DNA of 64,000 bases. Source: Leptothrix sp. (in: b-proteobacteria) (GTDB lineage Bacteria > Pseudomonadota > Gammaproteobacteria > Burkholderiales > Burkholderiaceae_C). The DNA is taken from NCBI GenBank assembly GCA_013822685.1, contig PNKV01000001.1:62001-126000 (forward strand), read 5' to 3'. The notes under the pieces were generated by a model. That model saw only the letters and a list, made by a program, of their open reading frames with translations. It was not told where the DNA came from and searched no databases. A program made the position numbers and the translations under genes. Below, in pieces: positions 30,090 to 37,276 of this stretch; within the stretch, counting starts at the first letter, position 1, and each line of letters starts with the position of its first letter.

Positions 30090-30320
30090 CCCCCTGTTGG
30101 CCGGTATCCGGGCTAGGCGGTACAACCCATGCAGCCTTCCCAGACGCGTGAGCATCCAGTGGCAAGAGAGCACGGGTGGAAGCGTCAGAGGCATGATCCT
30201 CAACACTTCGACCGCTGACCGTTGCGGGGGCAGCGCAGGTGGGGCGTGGCATGTGTGAATGCCTGAACCGTCCTGCTTCCCGTTTAACTGCACCAGGGAG
30301 AACCCTGGCACGAGCACCAA
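30090..30320 (-). promoter_or_regulatory. Cobalamin riboswitch controlling the B12 operon
   Basis: Read on the minus strand, the leader shows the conserved elements in order. GGTGCTCGTGCCAG begins near 30318 and TTAAACGGGAAGC lies around 30275-30287. CTGCCCCCGCAACGG is at 30219-30233 and CTGGGAAGGC near 30135-30144. The B12 box AGCCCGGATACCGGCC is at 30099-30114. The aptamer lies about 100 bases before the btuB ATG. A hairpin with an all-U loop (about 30065-30086) follows and may be part of the expression platform. It has no trailing U-run, so translational control is more likely than termination. Adenosylcobalamin binding should repress the operon. Confidence 0.93.
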
Positions 30321-30327
30321 CAGGGCG

Positions 30328-30359
30328 ATTGTAAGGGAGCCGGGAAGCCGGCCTACAAT
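30328..30359. promoter_or_regulatory. Back-to-back promoter region between the B12 operon and zapB-like/zapA
   Basis: The hexamer ATTGTA at 30328-30333 and TACAAT at 30354-30359 form an inverted pair. Each reads as a TACAAT -10 element on one strand, pointing outward. The minus-strand copy would start transcription near 30321, right at the riboswitch. The plus-strand copy would start near 30366, one base before the zapB-like ATG. The -35 elements are weak. This is read from sequence only. Confidence 0.5.
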
Positions 30360-30366
30360 GGCCGCC

Positions 30367-30597
30367 ATGTCCAGAATCGATGATCTCACCGAGCGCGTTG
30401 AGCGGTTGCTGCTGCGTCACGAAGAGCTTCAGCGCACCCACGAACTGTTGCAGCAGCAACTGGACGTGACCACGCACGAGCGCGATTCGTTGAAGGCCCG
30501 CCTGGCGGCCGCTCGCGCCCGCATCGATGCCCTGATTGACAAGCTGCCGCTGTCATCCTCGACCGACACCACCTCAAGCCACACGCCCGACGCATGA
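30367..30597 (+). CDS. Small coiled-coil protein, ZapB-like, upstream of zapA
   Basis: The 76-residue product is almost entirely a predicted coiled coil (LTERVERLLLRHEELQRTHE and on) with a disordered Ser/Thr tail. Small coiled-coil genes of this type sit directly before zapA in many beta- and gammaproteobacteria, and some are named as ZapB-like or TIGR02449-family proteins. A cell-division role is inferred from position and structure. The start at 30367 follows a TACAAT -10 by 7 bases and has no Shine-Dalgarno, so the message may be leaderless. It overlaps zapA by 4 bases. Confidence 0.75.
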   Translation: MSRIDDLTERVERLLLRHEELQRTHELLQQQLDVTTHERDSLKARLAAARARIDALIDKLPLSSSTDTTSSHTPDA

Positions 30598-30917
30598 AAC
30601 AAATCGAAGTCTCGATCATGGGCCAGAGCTACTTGCTGGGCTGCCCCGAAGGCGGTGAAGCGCGCCTGAAAGAAGCCGTCTCACATGTCGACCGCGAAAT
30701 GTGCGCCATCCGTGATAGCGGCAAGCTCAAGGCCCGCGAGCGCATTGCCGTGTTGTCTGCGCTGAACCTCGCATATGAGCTGACGGAGCGGCCCTCAGCG
30801 GCTGACGCACCGATTGCCCCCGTGGCTGATGCCGCCGACGTGCCATCGCCTGAACACGTGGACCGACTCATTGCCCGCATCGACCAGGTGCTGGGCCAAG
30901 ATGGTCACTTGATTTAA
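30594..30917 (+). CDS. zapA: Cell division protein ZapA
   Basis: The 107-residue protein has the ZapA fold: an N-terminal beta-hairpin (QIEVSIMGQSYLLGCPEG) with the LKEAVSHVDREM helix, then the ARERIAVLSALNLAYEL dimerisation helix and a C-terminal helix. ZapA bundles FtsZ filaments at the division site. It starts within the end of the ZapB-like gene (ATGA). A small ACCCC/GGGGT hairpin follows the stop, and then a 6S RNA, an order also seen in E. coli (zapA-ssrS). Confidence 0.92.
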   Translation: MKQIEVSIMGQSYLLGCPEGGEARLKEAVSHVDREMCAIRDSGKLKARERIAVLSALNLAYELTERPSAADAPIAPVADAADVPSPEHVDRLIARIDQVLGQDGHLI

Positions 30918-30976
30918 ACCCCTTCGCAACGGGGTATTTCCACACCCGGCACAGCACGGCGCAAGTAGAATGAATT

Positions 30977-31153
30977 CGTTCGTCGCGTTCGTGGAAGCTT
31001 TTAATTCCTTGAACCGATGCTCTTAGAGCCAGGGCTTGGAACATTGCCCAGCGGGTGTGATCGTCTCGCGTCAGATGAACCCGAAGCTGTGCTGACCTCG
31101 CCCACCTGAATCCCCTGGGTTCAGGAACGCGGCAACCAGTGCGCGGCGAACAC
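30977..31153 (+). ncRNA. ssrS: 6S RNA
   Basis: The ends pair in a 10-bp stem (GTTCGTCGCG at 30978-30987 with CGCGGCGAAC at 31142-31151, one G-U). The 3' half has the 6S-type order CACC, hairpin CCTGAA/TTCAGG, then a GCGGCAACCAG stretch leading into the closing stem, as in E. coli 6S. A TAGAAT -10 at 30966-30971 ends 6 bases before the expected first base. Location after zapA is the conserved one. 6S RNA mimics an open promoter and sequesters the housekeeping RNA polymerase holoenzyme in stationary phase. Exact ends are estimated. Confidence 0.82.
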
Positions 31154-31154
31154 C

Positions 31155-32177
31155 TTATGTGTGCACGAACTGAATGCTGGCCAAGGCCACACGGTTCCCA
31201 CCGGTGTCACGGGCACTGGCCATGGCGCGATCCGCGCTGCGCATCATCTCTTCGACCGAGCCCGCGGTGTGCGGAAAGCTCGCCACCCCCATGCTCACCG
31301 AAAACGGAATCTGCTGGCCGTTGTGAGGCACGATGTGCCCCGCGCATTGGCGGCGCAATTGTTCCATCCTGGAGTGGGCCGTGGCCAGGCCAACGCCCGA
31401 CAACAGCACCACGAATCGATCACCGCCCAGGCGGCATGGAGAGTCCATGGCACGGGTGTTGGCCCGCAGCAAGCGGCCCAGGGCTTCGACCACGCGCTCG
31501 CCGCCCTCAGGGCCGTGCAAACGCAGGATTTCGTCGAGCCCATCGATCGACACCGAGACCAGCGCGAACTCGCGTTGCTCGCGGCTTGACAGGTCGGCCT
31601 CACGGCGCAGTTGTTCTTCAAAGTGGGCGCGGTGGTACAGGCCCGAGGCGCTGTCGCGCACCTGGTTGTCCTGCATGTCGCGGCGCAAGGCATCGTTGGC
31701 TTTTTGCTGGGCTTCCAACTGCTCCAACGCGGAGTGCAGCTGGGTGTCGCGTTTGCGCTGTTCGGTCACGTCTTTCCAGACAGACAGCAGCTTGTTCGCC
31801 GGGCCAGCCTGGCCCTCTTGGGCGGGCGCTTGCCGCCATACGGTGAAGTCTCGGCGCTCGCCAGACCGCTCCAGGCGGTGCTCGGTCATGAAGCCCTGCG
31901 TCAGGGACAGCGCCTGCTGGTCGGCCGCGCGCAAGGCCACGGCCTGCACGGCATCGAACAGATCGGCATCCTGGGCGCCCACCACTGTGGTTCGCGGGCC
32001 AGCCAGCAAACTGGCGGCGGCCTCATTGGCCCATTCGTAACGCCCGCTGGCCACGTCCTTGATCAGCAAGGCCACCCCCAATTGGTCAAGGGCGTGCACC
32101 AGGGCGTCCGACAACACGCCTCCGGACAAGGTCTCCACAGCGTTTGAATCGGCCATAACGTTGATTGGTGTGGTCAT
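31155..32177 (-). CDS. PAS-GGDEF protein with a degenerate (GGDRF) active site
   Basis: The 340-residue protein has an N-terminal PAS-like domain (LGVALLIKDVASGRYEWANE through LLSVWKDVTEQRKRD), a short coiled coil and a GGDEF domain. The signature reads RLGGDRFVVLLSG, so the catalytic Glu of GGDEF is Arg. The domain start is also unusual (SASGLYHRAHFEEQ instead of D-LT-L-NR). Cyclase activity is therefore doubtful, and a c-di-GMP or GTP sensor role is an inference. The stop lies only 3-4 bases from the end of the convergent 6S RNA. Start 32177 is chosen; 32156 is an alternative. Confidence 0.82.
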   Translation of the reverse strand: MTTPINVMADSNAVETLSGGVLSDALVHALDQLGVALLIKDVASGRYEWANEAAASLLAGPRTTVVGAQDADLFDAVQAVALRAADQQALSLTQGFMTEHRLERSGERRDFTVWRQAPAQEGQAGPANKLLSVWKDVTEQRKRDTQLHSALEQLEAQQKANDALRRDMQDNQVRDSASGLYHRAHFEEQLRREADLSSREQREFALVSVSIDGLDEILRLHGPEGGERVVEALGRLLRANTRAMDSPCRLGGDRFVVLLSGVGLATAHSRMEQLRRQCAGHIVPHNGQQIPFSVSMGVASFPHTAGSVEEMMRSADRAMASARDTGGNRVALASIQFVHT

Positions 32178-32360
32178 GAGTTCTTGGAACAACCCGGCGC
32201 ATACAGTCACGCGGCAGGCCAAAGGCCTTCAGGGCAAATCTTGGCTTAAATTAACGCGGCTGGCTGCCCTTCAAACATGGGATGTGAGGCACCTTTACAG
32301 TACTTGTGTGCGCTTTACCACGCTGCATTGAGCTCCATTACCCTCAACCCGCTATCAGTC

Positions 32361-33263
32361 ATGACCAAGCTCGCTGTTTTAGGCTGCGGCCTGATGGGGG
32401 CGCCAATGGCGCGCCGCCTCATCGCCGCAGGATTTTCGGTCACCGTTTGGAATCGCACGCGGGCCAAGGCCGAATCCCTTCAATCGGCAGGGGCACTGGT
32501 GGCCGATTCGCCCGCCTTGGCCGTGGCGCAGGCTGACATCGTCATCACCATGCTGGAACATGGCAAGGTGGTGGAAGAGGTCTTGTTTGGCCTGGGCCCT
32601 GACAGCGCAGGCGCGGCGCTTCGCCCAGGTGCCTTGCTGATCGACATGAGCTCGATCCTGCCCGAGCAGGCCCGCGACCATGCCCAACGTCTGGCCTTGG
32701 GCGGGGCCACCAGCCTGGATGCACCCGTGTCGGGTGGCACGGTGGGCGCCGAGGCGGGCACCCTGGCCATCATGGCGGGCGGCTTGGCTGAAGACTTCGA
32801 GCGCGCCCGGCCGGTGTTGGCCGCGTTGGGCCGCCCGGTGCACGTGGGCCCCATCGGCAGTGGGCAACTGGCTAAATTGGCCAACCAGATGATCGTGGGC
32901 ATCACCCTGGGCGCGGTGGCCGAAGCCCTTTTGCTGGCCGAGCGTGGCGGGGCTGACCCGGCCCGCGTGCGCGAAGCCCTGCGTGGTGGCTTTGCCGAAA
33001 GCCGGATCCTGGAAGTGCACGGCCAGCGCATGGTGGATGGTGATTTCGCCAAACGCGGCTCACTGGCCATCCAGCTCAAGGATTTGAACAACGCGCTCCA
33101 CACCGCCGCCGGGATGGCGTTCGATGCGCCCATCACGCAAAGGCTGGCCGCGCTGTATGCCGACGCCGCCAGCCATGGCTTCGATCAGCTGGACCAATCC
33201 GGTGTGTTCTGCGAGTTGCAGCGCCGGCAAAAGCCCCCTACACTGATTTTGAAGGGCCGGTAG
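32361..33263 (+). CDS. NAD(P)-dependent beta-hydroxyacid dehydrogenase (HIBADH/GarR-like)
   Basis: The 300-residue enzyme has a Rossmann opening VLGCGLMGAPMARRL, the substrate-binding DAPVSGGTVGAEAG and the catalytic lysine in QLAKLANQMIVG. These features define the 3-hydroxyisobutyrate / tartronate semialdehyde reductase family. The exact substrate is not shown by context. The last ~10 codons overlap the start of the tRNA-Ala gene, and the tRNA promoter lies inside the coding sequence. Confidence 0.9.
   Translation: MTKLAVLGCGLMGAPMARRLIAAGFSVTVWNRTRAKAESLQSAGALVADSPALAVAQADIVITMLEHGKVVEEVLFGLGPDSAGAALRPGALLIDMSSILPEQARDHAQRLALGGATSLDAPVSGGTVGAEAGTLAIMAGGLAEDFERARPVLAALGRPVHVGPIGSGQLAKLANQMIVGITLGAVAEALLLAERGGADPARVREALRGGFAESRILEVHGQRMVDGDFAKRGSLAIQLKDLNNALHTAAGMAFDAPITQRLAALYADAASHGFDQLDQSGVFCELQRRQKPPTLILKGR
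33216..33244 (+). promoter_or_regulatory. Sigma70-type promoter of tRNA-Ala
   Basis: TTGCAG at 33216-33221 and TACACT at 33239-33244 are separated by exactly 17 bases. Transcription would begin near 33251, about 3 bases before the mature tRNA end. The promoter is embedded in the 3' end of the dehydrogenase gene. Confidence 0.7.
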
Positions 33264-33329
33264 CTCAGTTGGGAGAGCGCTGCGTTCGCAATGCAGAGGT
33301 CGTCAGTTCGATCCTGATTCGGTCCACCA
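33254..33329 (+). tRNA. tRNA-Ala (anticodon CGC)
   Basis: The 76-base cloverleaf folds cleanly: acceptor GGGCCGG/TCGGTCC with two G-T pairs, D-arm GCTC/GAGC, anticodon stem CTGCG/TGCAG with loop TTCGCAA (anticodon CGC at 33287-33289, decoding GCG), and T-arm GTCAG/CTGAT. A and an encoded CCA follow at 33326-33329. The 5' end overlaps the final codons of the dehydrogenase gene. A GCGGGTTT/AAACCCGC inverted repeat at 33346-33378 lies downstream but has no T-run. Confidence 0.96.
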
Positions 33330-33443
33330 GATCGCTAGGATTCATGCGGGTTTGCAGGCAGTTGAAGCAAAAACCCGCCATCAAACCCACCAATGGAAAA
33401 ACGCTTGTCTTTGGCGAGTTAACCTTAGTGGCCAAAGAAATTC

Positions 33444-33623
33444 TTATTGAGCGCATCTACCCAAGGCCATAAGGCATTCGCGAATGCGCAGCGTATCGCT
33501 GTGCTGGTAGTCGGAGTGGGACTGCACCGTCTGTGGCGTCCCCATGTTCTGAATAATGATCGTTGGGGTATAGCCGCCGCCGGCTTGGTTATCAGGTGTC
33601 ACGCTGCCCGACTTGGTAGTCAT
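33444..33623 (-). CDS. 59-residue ORF, possible phage tail protein remnant
   Basis: A short frame of 59 codons begins at ATG 33623, behind GGAGG about 9 bases upstream, and ends with TAA. Its middle (GGGYTPTIIIQNMGTPQTVQ) resembles the C-terminal beta-rich ends of phage tail tape-measure-type proteins. The resemblance is from memory of such tails and is weak. The short ATG-led frame at 33627 competes for the same ribosome site. It lies behind a tRNA gene, a common integration site, in the only non-housekeeping-looking stretch of the window. About 110 bases on either side hold no gene that I can support. Confidence 0.35.
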   Translation of the reverse strand: MTTKSGSVTPDNQAGGGYTPTIIIQNMGTPQTVQSHSDYQHSDTLRIRECLMALGRCAQ

Positions 33624-33730
33624 TCATATCGACCTCCATGTGATCGGTTAATGGTCAGACCCAGGCAAAGCTATTACCTTTCGCCTTGGTCGCCATTGCC
33701 TCGAAACTGCCCAGGCGCCAGGCCTTGGCC

Positions 33731-34111
33731 TCAGGCGGCGGGTATGAGATTCACGCTGGCCTGCACTTCATCCCATGGAGCGGCAAGCTTTCGCCCCTCA
33801 CGCACCAGCAGTCCTACCGATTCAAGGGCGGCCACGTCCTGGTGCACGTTCTTGTAATCACGGCCAATGGTGGCGGCCAACTCGCGCGTGTTCACAGCGC
33901 CATGCTGGCGCACATGGCGAAGCAACTCTAGCCGACGAGGTGAAAGAGTGGCGAGCATGGCCTCCAGGTCGAGGAAGGTCACATGGGTTTCATTGACGGG
34001 CTCACAACGCTCGGCGCGGTGCCAAGCTTCGGTGAACCGCTTGCCCATGTCTTTGAGGCTGCCCACATGCACTTGTGCTGTTTTCTGAGCGGGAGTCTGT
34101 GTCTTGTTCAT
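33731..34111 (-). CDS. HTH antitoxin / regulator, TumA-like
   Basis: The 126-residue protein ends in a winged-helix DNA-binding domain (LSPRRLELLRHVRQHGAVNT, then RELAATIGRDYKNVHQDVAALESVGLL). The N-terminus (about 1-50) is likely the partner-binding part. Such HVO_A0114-type regulators are found directly after DUF6516/TumE-like toxin genes. Start 34111 overlaps the toxin stop by 4 bases. The palindromic site at 34410-34426 is a candidate operator for autorepression. Confidence 0.75.
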   Translation of the reverse strand: MNKTQTPAQKTAQVHVGSLKDMGKRFTEAWHRAERCEPVNETHVTFLDLEAMLATLSPRRLELLRHVRQHGAVNTRELAATIGRDYKNVHQDVAALESVGLLVREGRKLAAPWDEVQASVNLIPAA

Positions 34112-34395
34112 GATTCACCTCTTACTTTGTCCACATCGGCCAGAAAGTCGGCCACCAGCTTTTCGACACTGACGAAGCGGTAGCGGGTCTCGCGTCCGTT
34201 CACGTGCTTGTGGTCACCTTTTCCACGCTCGTTGTCATACCCCACGATCCGCTCACCATCCCGACCATAGAACAGGCGGTATTTCAGCCCATGAGTGGTC
34301 GGCGGCACAGGTTCCGGCACACGCCAGATGACCATTTCGACAATGCCGCCATCGGGCAGCACGGTCTTGTCAGAGAAAACCTTTTCAGCCTTCAT
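34108..34395 (-). CDS. TumE-family (DUF6516) toxin-like protein
   Basis: The 95-residue protein has the DUF6516/TumE hallmark RIVGYDNERGKGDHKH, a basic and His-rich motif after a short beta-sheet (LKYRLFYGRDGE), and a C-terminal helix (VEKLVADFLADVDKVR). It is the first gene of a two-gene operon with an HTH partner, the usual layout of this toxin-antitoxin type. Toxicity and target are not shown by the sequence. Confidence 0.75.
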   Translation of the reverse strand: MKAEKVFSDKTVLPDGGIVEMVIWRVPEPVPPTTHGLKYRLFYGRDGERIVGYDNERGKGDHKHVNGRETRYRFVSVEKLVADFLADVDKVRGES

Positions 34396-34409
34396 TATGG
34401 TTTATTGAG

Positions 34410-34426
34410 CCATACAATATATATGG
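34410..34426. promoter_or_regulatory. Palindromic operator/promoter of the TumE/TumA-like pair
   Basis: On the minus strand CCATATATATTGTATGG is a 17-base imperfect palindrome with 7-base arms and one mismatch. It lies 15 bases before the toxin ATG in an AT-rich patch that stands out from the GC-rich surroundings. A TTGATG / 17 bp / TATTGT promoter overlaps it. This is a typical place for toxin-antitoxin autoregulation. Confidence 0.55.
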
Positions 34427-34470
34427 TGTCAAGAGCCATCAAGCGCGACTCTTGCCATCGGGCACCAGGT

Positions 34471-35919
34471 TCAGTGGCTGCGCCGGTCGAAACCCTGTTT
34501 GACGTAGTAGCGCCGCTTGGCCTCGTACATCTGTTGGTCGGCCCGGTGGACCAGGGCTTCCATGCGTTCGCCGCCCACGCTGGTCGCTGAGCCAATGGCC
34601 AAACTGATCTGCGAGCTGCCCGCGTTGAACTGGTTGTTCAACGCCAGCAATTCATGCAACTGCTCCACCCGGTGCTCACAAGCGCGGGCATCGGTGTTGG
34701 GCAGCAACAAGGCAAATTCGTCGCCACCAATGCGCGAAGCCGTGCAGGGCCGATCCACCGCCTTGCGCAAGACCTCACCCACGCGGCGCAACATGGCATC
34801 GCCGCCGGCATGGCCCAGTTCGTCGTTGACGCCCTTGAGGTTGTTCAGGTCCACCACCACCACGCTGATGGGCCATGGGCCGTGGCGTTCCAGCCGGTTG
34901 ATCTCGTCGGTGAAGAAGGAGCGGTTGCGCAGGCCGGTCAAGGCGTCGTGCATGCCCAGGTATTCCAGGTAAGCCTCTGCTTTCTTGCGGGCACTGATGT
35001 CGGTCAGGGACACCAGCACCTTGTCCCAACGCTCTTCGTGCCCGGGCAATACCGAGAACTGCAGGTACACGTGCACCTTCTCGCCATCCAGCGCGTAGTT
35101 CACCACCTCGCGTTGCTGGAACAGCTTGCCGCTCCAGAGGTCCACCAGCTGCTCGGCGAAATGCGGGCGCATGTCGTCACGGAAGATCTTGTCGGTCTGG
35201 GCCAGCAAAGAGGCTTTGTCGGCCGCGCGAAACATGTGCACGGTCTGCTGATTGATGTCCAGCACGCGGATCTCTTGCAAACAGCGGGTGACGAACTCTG
35301 GGTGCACATCCAGGAAGACCCGGAAATCGACAATGCTCTGGCCGCGCACTTCCTCGATCAACTGCTTGATGCCCGTGAAGTCTTCGAGCCACAAGGACAC
35401 CGGCGAATGCTCGAACAAGCCTTTGGCGTCCAGCTCGCTGGCGCGCAGGGCACGCTCTGTTCGCGAACGCTCAGTGGTGTCTTCGATCGCGAGCAGCACG
35501 CGCGACCAGCTGTCCTCATGACCCGGCAGGACATTGGCTTTCAAGGAAATCGACAGGCGCTCGCCATGCAGGGTGTAGTTCACCGTCTGGCTGGAAAACT
35601 GGGTTCGGCCAGCCCAAAGCTGGGCCAGCTCTTCAACGTGCTGCTCGAACATGTCGTCGCGAAACACCTGGTGCAAGTTGGACGACAACTCTTCAAGATC
35701 GCGCGCGCCATAGAGCGACAAGGTGCGCTGGTTCACCCTCAGGATGCGGATGCACTTCGAGCATTCGGCCACCCGCTGCGGGTGTTGGTGCAAAAAGGCA
35801 CGCAGGTCGGTCACGCCCTCTTGGCGCCACTGCGCGAACAACGCCTTCAATGCGCTGTAATCCTCCAGCCAGAGCGACACGGGGGCCAGCTCAAACATGT
35901 CGGCATAGAGATCGTCCAT
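34471..35919 (-). CDS. Diguanylate cyclase with two tandem PAS-like modules
   Basis: The 482-residue protein holds two homologous ~150-residue sensor modules. Module one starts ELAPVSLWLEDYSALK and module two EHSPVSLWLEDFTGIK; each ends with a PAS-like LPGHE-x5-VL(L/V)-x3-D element. A GGDEF domain follows with an intact site (SRIGGDEFALLLP) and HDALTGLRNRSFF. It should make c-di-GMP from two GTP. No transmembrane helix is visible, so it is cytoplasmic. The ATG at 35919 is used because the sensor module begins there; the longer upstream frame is not coding-like. Confidence 0.9.
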   Translation of the reverse strand: MDDLYADMFELAPVSLWLEDYSALKALFAQWRQEGVTDLRAFLHQHPQRVAECSKCIRILRVNQRTLSLYGARDLEELSSNLHQVFRDDMFEQHVEELAQLWAGRTQFSSQTVNYTLHGERLSISLKANVLPGHEDSWSRVLLAIEDTTERSRTERALRASELDAKGLFEHSPVSLWLEDFTGIKQLIEEVRGQSIVDFRVFLDVHPEFVTRCLQEIRVLDINQQTVHMFRAADKASLLAQTDKIFRDDMRPHFAEQLVDLWSGKLFQQREVVNYALDGEKVHVYLQFSVLPGHEERWDKVLVSLTDISARKKAEAYLEYLGMHDALTGLRNRSFFTDEINRLERHGPWPISVVVVDLNNLKGVNDELGHAGGDAMLRRVGEVLRKAVDRPCTASRIGGDEFALLLPNTDARACEHRVEQLHELLALNNQFNAGSSQISLAIGSATSVGGERMEALVHRADQQMYEAKRRYYVKQGFDRRSH

Positions 35920-36051
35920 CGCGATGGGTCTTTCCAGGGAGCTCAAAAAAAAGTGATCAGCAAGGCTGCAGTGCAAGCATAGCGGCCATTGCTTCAAAAG
36001 CCGAGCCGGCAGGCATGATGGCGTCTTTTCGCCTCTTCTCACCACTTCTAA

Positions 36052-37254
36052 ATGACTTCCAGCTTCATGCGCACGGCCTTGGTTTTGGGCCTGTTGACCG
36101 CCATCGGCCCCTTTGCGATTGACATGTACCTGCCAGCCCTGCCGGCCATCGGGCAAAGCCTGCAGGCGGACACCGGCGCGGTGCAATGGAGCTTGATGGC
36201 CTTCTTCCTGTCGCTGGGCTTGTGCCAGCTGATCTATGGGCCTTGGTCAGACATGGTGGGCCGCAAGACACCGCTGTACGTGGGCCTGGTGCTGTTTGCC
36301 GTGACCAGTGTGGCCTGCGGCCTGGCGCAAGACATCCACACCCTGACCTTCTGGCGCTTCATCCAGGGCATCGGGGCCTGCGCCACCATGGCCATTCCGC
36401 GGGCCATCGTGCGTGATCTGCACACCGGCGCTGATGCCGCCCGGCTGATGTCATTGCTCATGCTGGTGTTCAGCGTGTCGCCCGTGCTGGCGCCGCTGGC
36501 GGGCAGCATCGCCATTGAACTGGCCAGCTGGCGCGCCGTGTTCTGGGCCGTGACCGTGGCGGCCGTGCTGGGCCTGGTGCTCACCGCCACCATGCTGCCC
36601 GAGACCCGGCCGCCCGCCGACCGCATCGGCAGCAACCTCGCCAGCGCCTGGGCAGGCTACGTCACCTTGATGAAAGACCGGCACTTCCTGGGCCTGACCT
36701 TCATTGGCGGCTTTGGCATGGCCAGCTTCTTCGTCTACCTGGCCAACTCGTCGTTCGTGCTGATCCAGGGCTATGGCCTCACGCCAACGGTCTACAGCTT
36801 CTTCTTCTCGATCAATGCCGTGGCTTTTATCGGCACAGCGCAGCTGACCGGTTGGCTCACCAAGCGGTTCGGGCTGCAAGGCGTGGTCAAGGTGGCCGCC
36901 ATCGGCTATGTGCTGCCGCTGATCGCGCTGGTGGTGGTGTTCGCCATGGGCGTGCAACGCCTTGATGTGCTGGCCATTTTGCTATTCATCGGCTATGGCT
37001 TTCTGGGCCTGATCATCCCGACGACCTCGGTGCTGGCGCTGGACAACCATGGCGACATCGCCGGCACCGCCTCGGCGCTACTGGGCACCTTGCAGATGGT
37101 GACGGGCGCCATCGTCGTGGCGCTGATGGGCTTGTTCATGGATGGCTCGGCCCTGACCATGGTGGTGGGCATCACGGTCTGCGCGCTCATCACCTGGGTG
37201 ATCACGTGGCTCACGCTCAGACACTCGGCCCAACATGGGCATACTGCCGCCTGA
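36052..37254 (+). CDS. Bcr/CflA-family MFS drug efflux transporter
   Basis: The 400-residue protein has twelve hydrophobic helices. Family marks are IGPFAIDMYLPALPAIG in helix 1, the loop motif GPWSDMVGRKTPLY and the helix-4 RFIQGIGACATMAIPRAIVRD. Bcr/CflA proteins export drugs such as bicyclomycin or chloramphenicol, or dipeptides, in exchange for protons. The substrate here is unknown. It is divergent from the diguanylate cyclase and co-oriented with a second MFS gene 22 bases downstream. Confidence 0.9.
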   Translation: MTSSFMRTALVLGLLTAIGPFAIDMYLPALPAIGQSLQADTGAVQWSLMAFFLSLGLCQLIYGPWSDMVGRKTPLYVGLVLFAVTSVACGLAQDIHTLTFWRFIQGIGACATMAIPRAIVRDLHTGADAARLMSLLMLVFSVSPVLAPLAGSIAIELASWRAVFWAVTVAAVLGLVLTATMLPETRPPADRIGSNLASAWAGYVTLMKDRHFLGLTFIGGFGMASFFVYLANSSFVLIQGYGLTPTVYSFFFSINAVAFIGTAQLTGWLTKRFGLQGVVKVAAIGYVLPLIALVVVFAMGVQRLDVLAILLFIGYGFLGLIIPTTSVLALDNHGDIAGTASALLGTLQMVTGAIVVALMGLFMDGSALTMVVGITVCALITWVITWLTLRHSAQHGHTAA

Positions 37255-37276
37255 ACTTTTTAAGGGACTCACCCAG

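Noticed and set aside
30918..30935. ACCCC/GGGGT hairpin after zapA as a strong terminator
   Set aside because: Only five base pairs and a short ATTTC tail; too weak to call.
33346..33378. GCGGGTTT/AAACCCGC inverted repeat as a tRNA terminator
   Set aside because: The stem is 8 bp with a 17-base loop and no T-run follows on either strand. It may be a structural or integration relic, but a terminator call is not supported.
33447..33857. A 136-codon plus-strand frame behind the tRNA
   Set aside because: It has no family resemblance, no ribosome site and Ser/Arg/Pro-rich shadow composition, and it overlaps the antitoxin gene and the 59-codon minus-strand frame.
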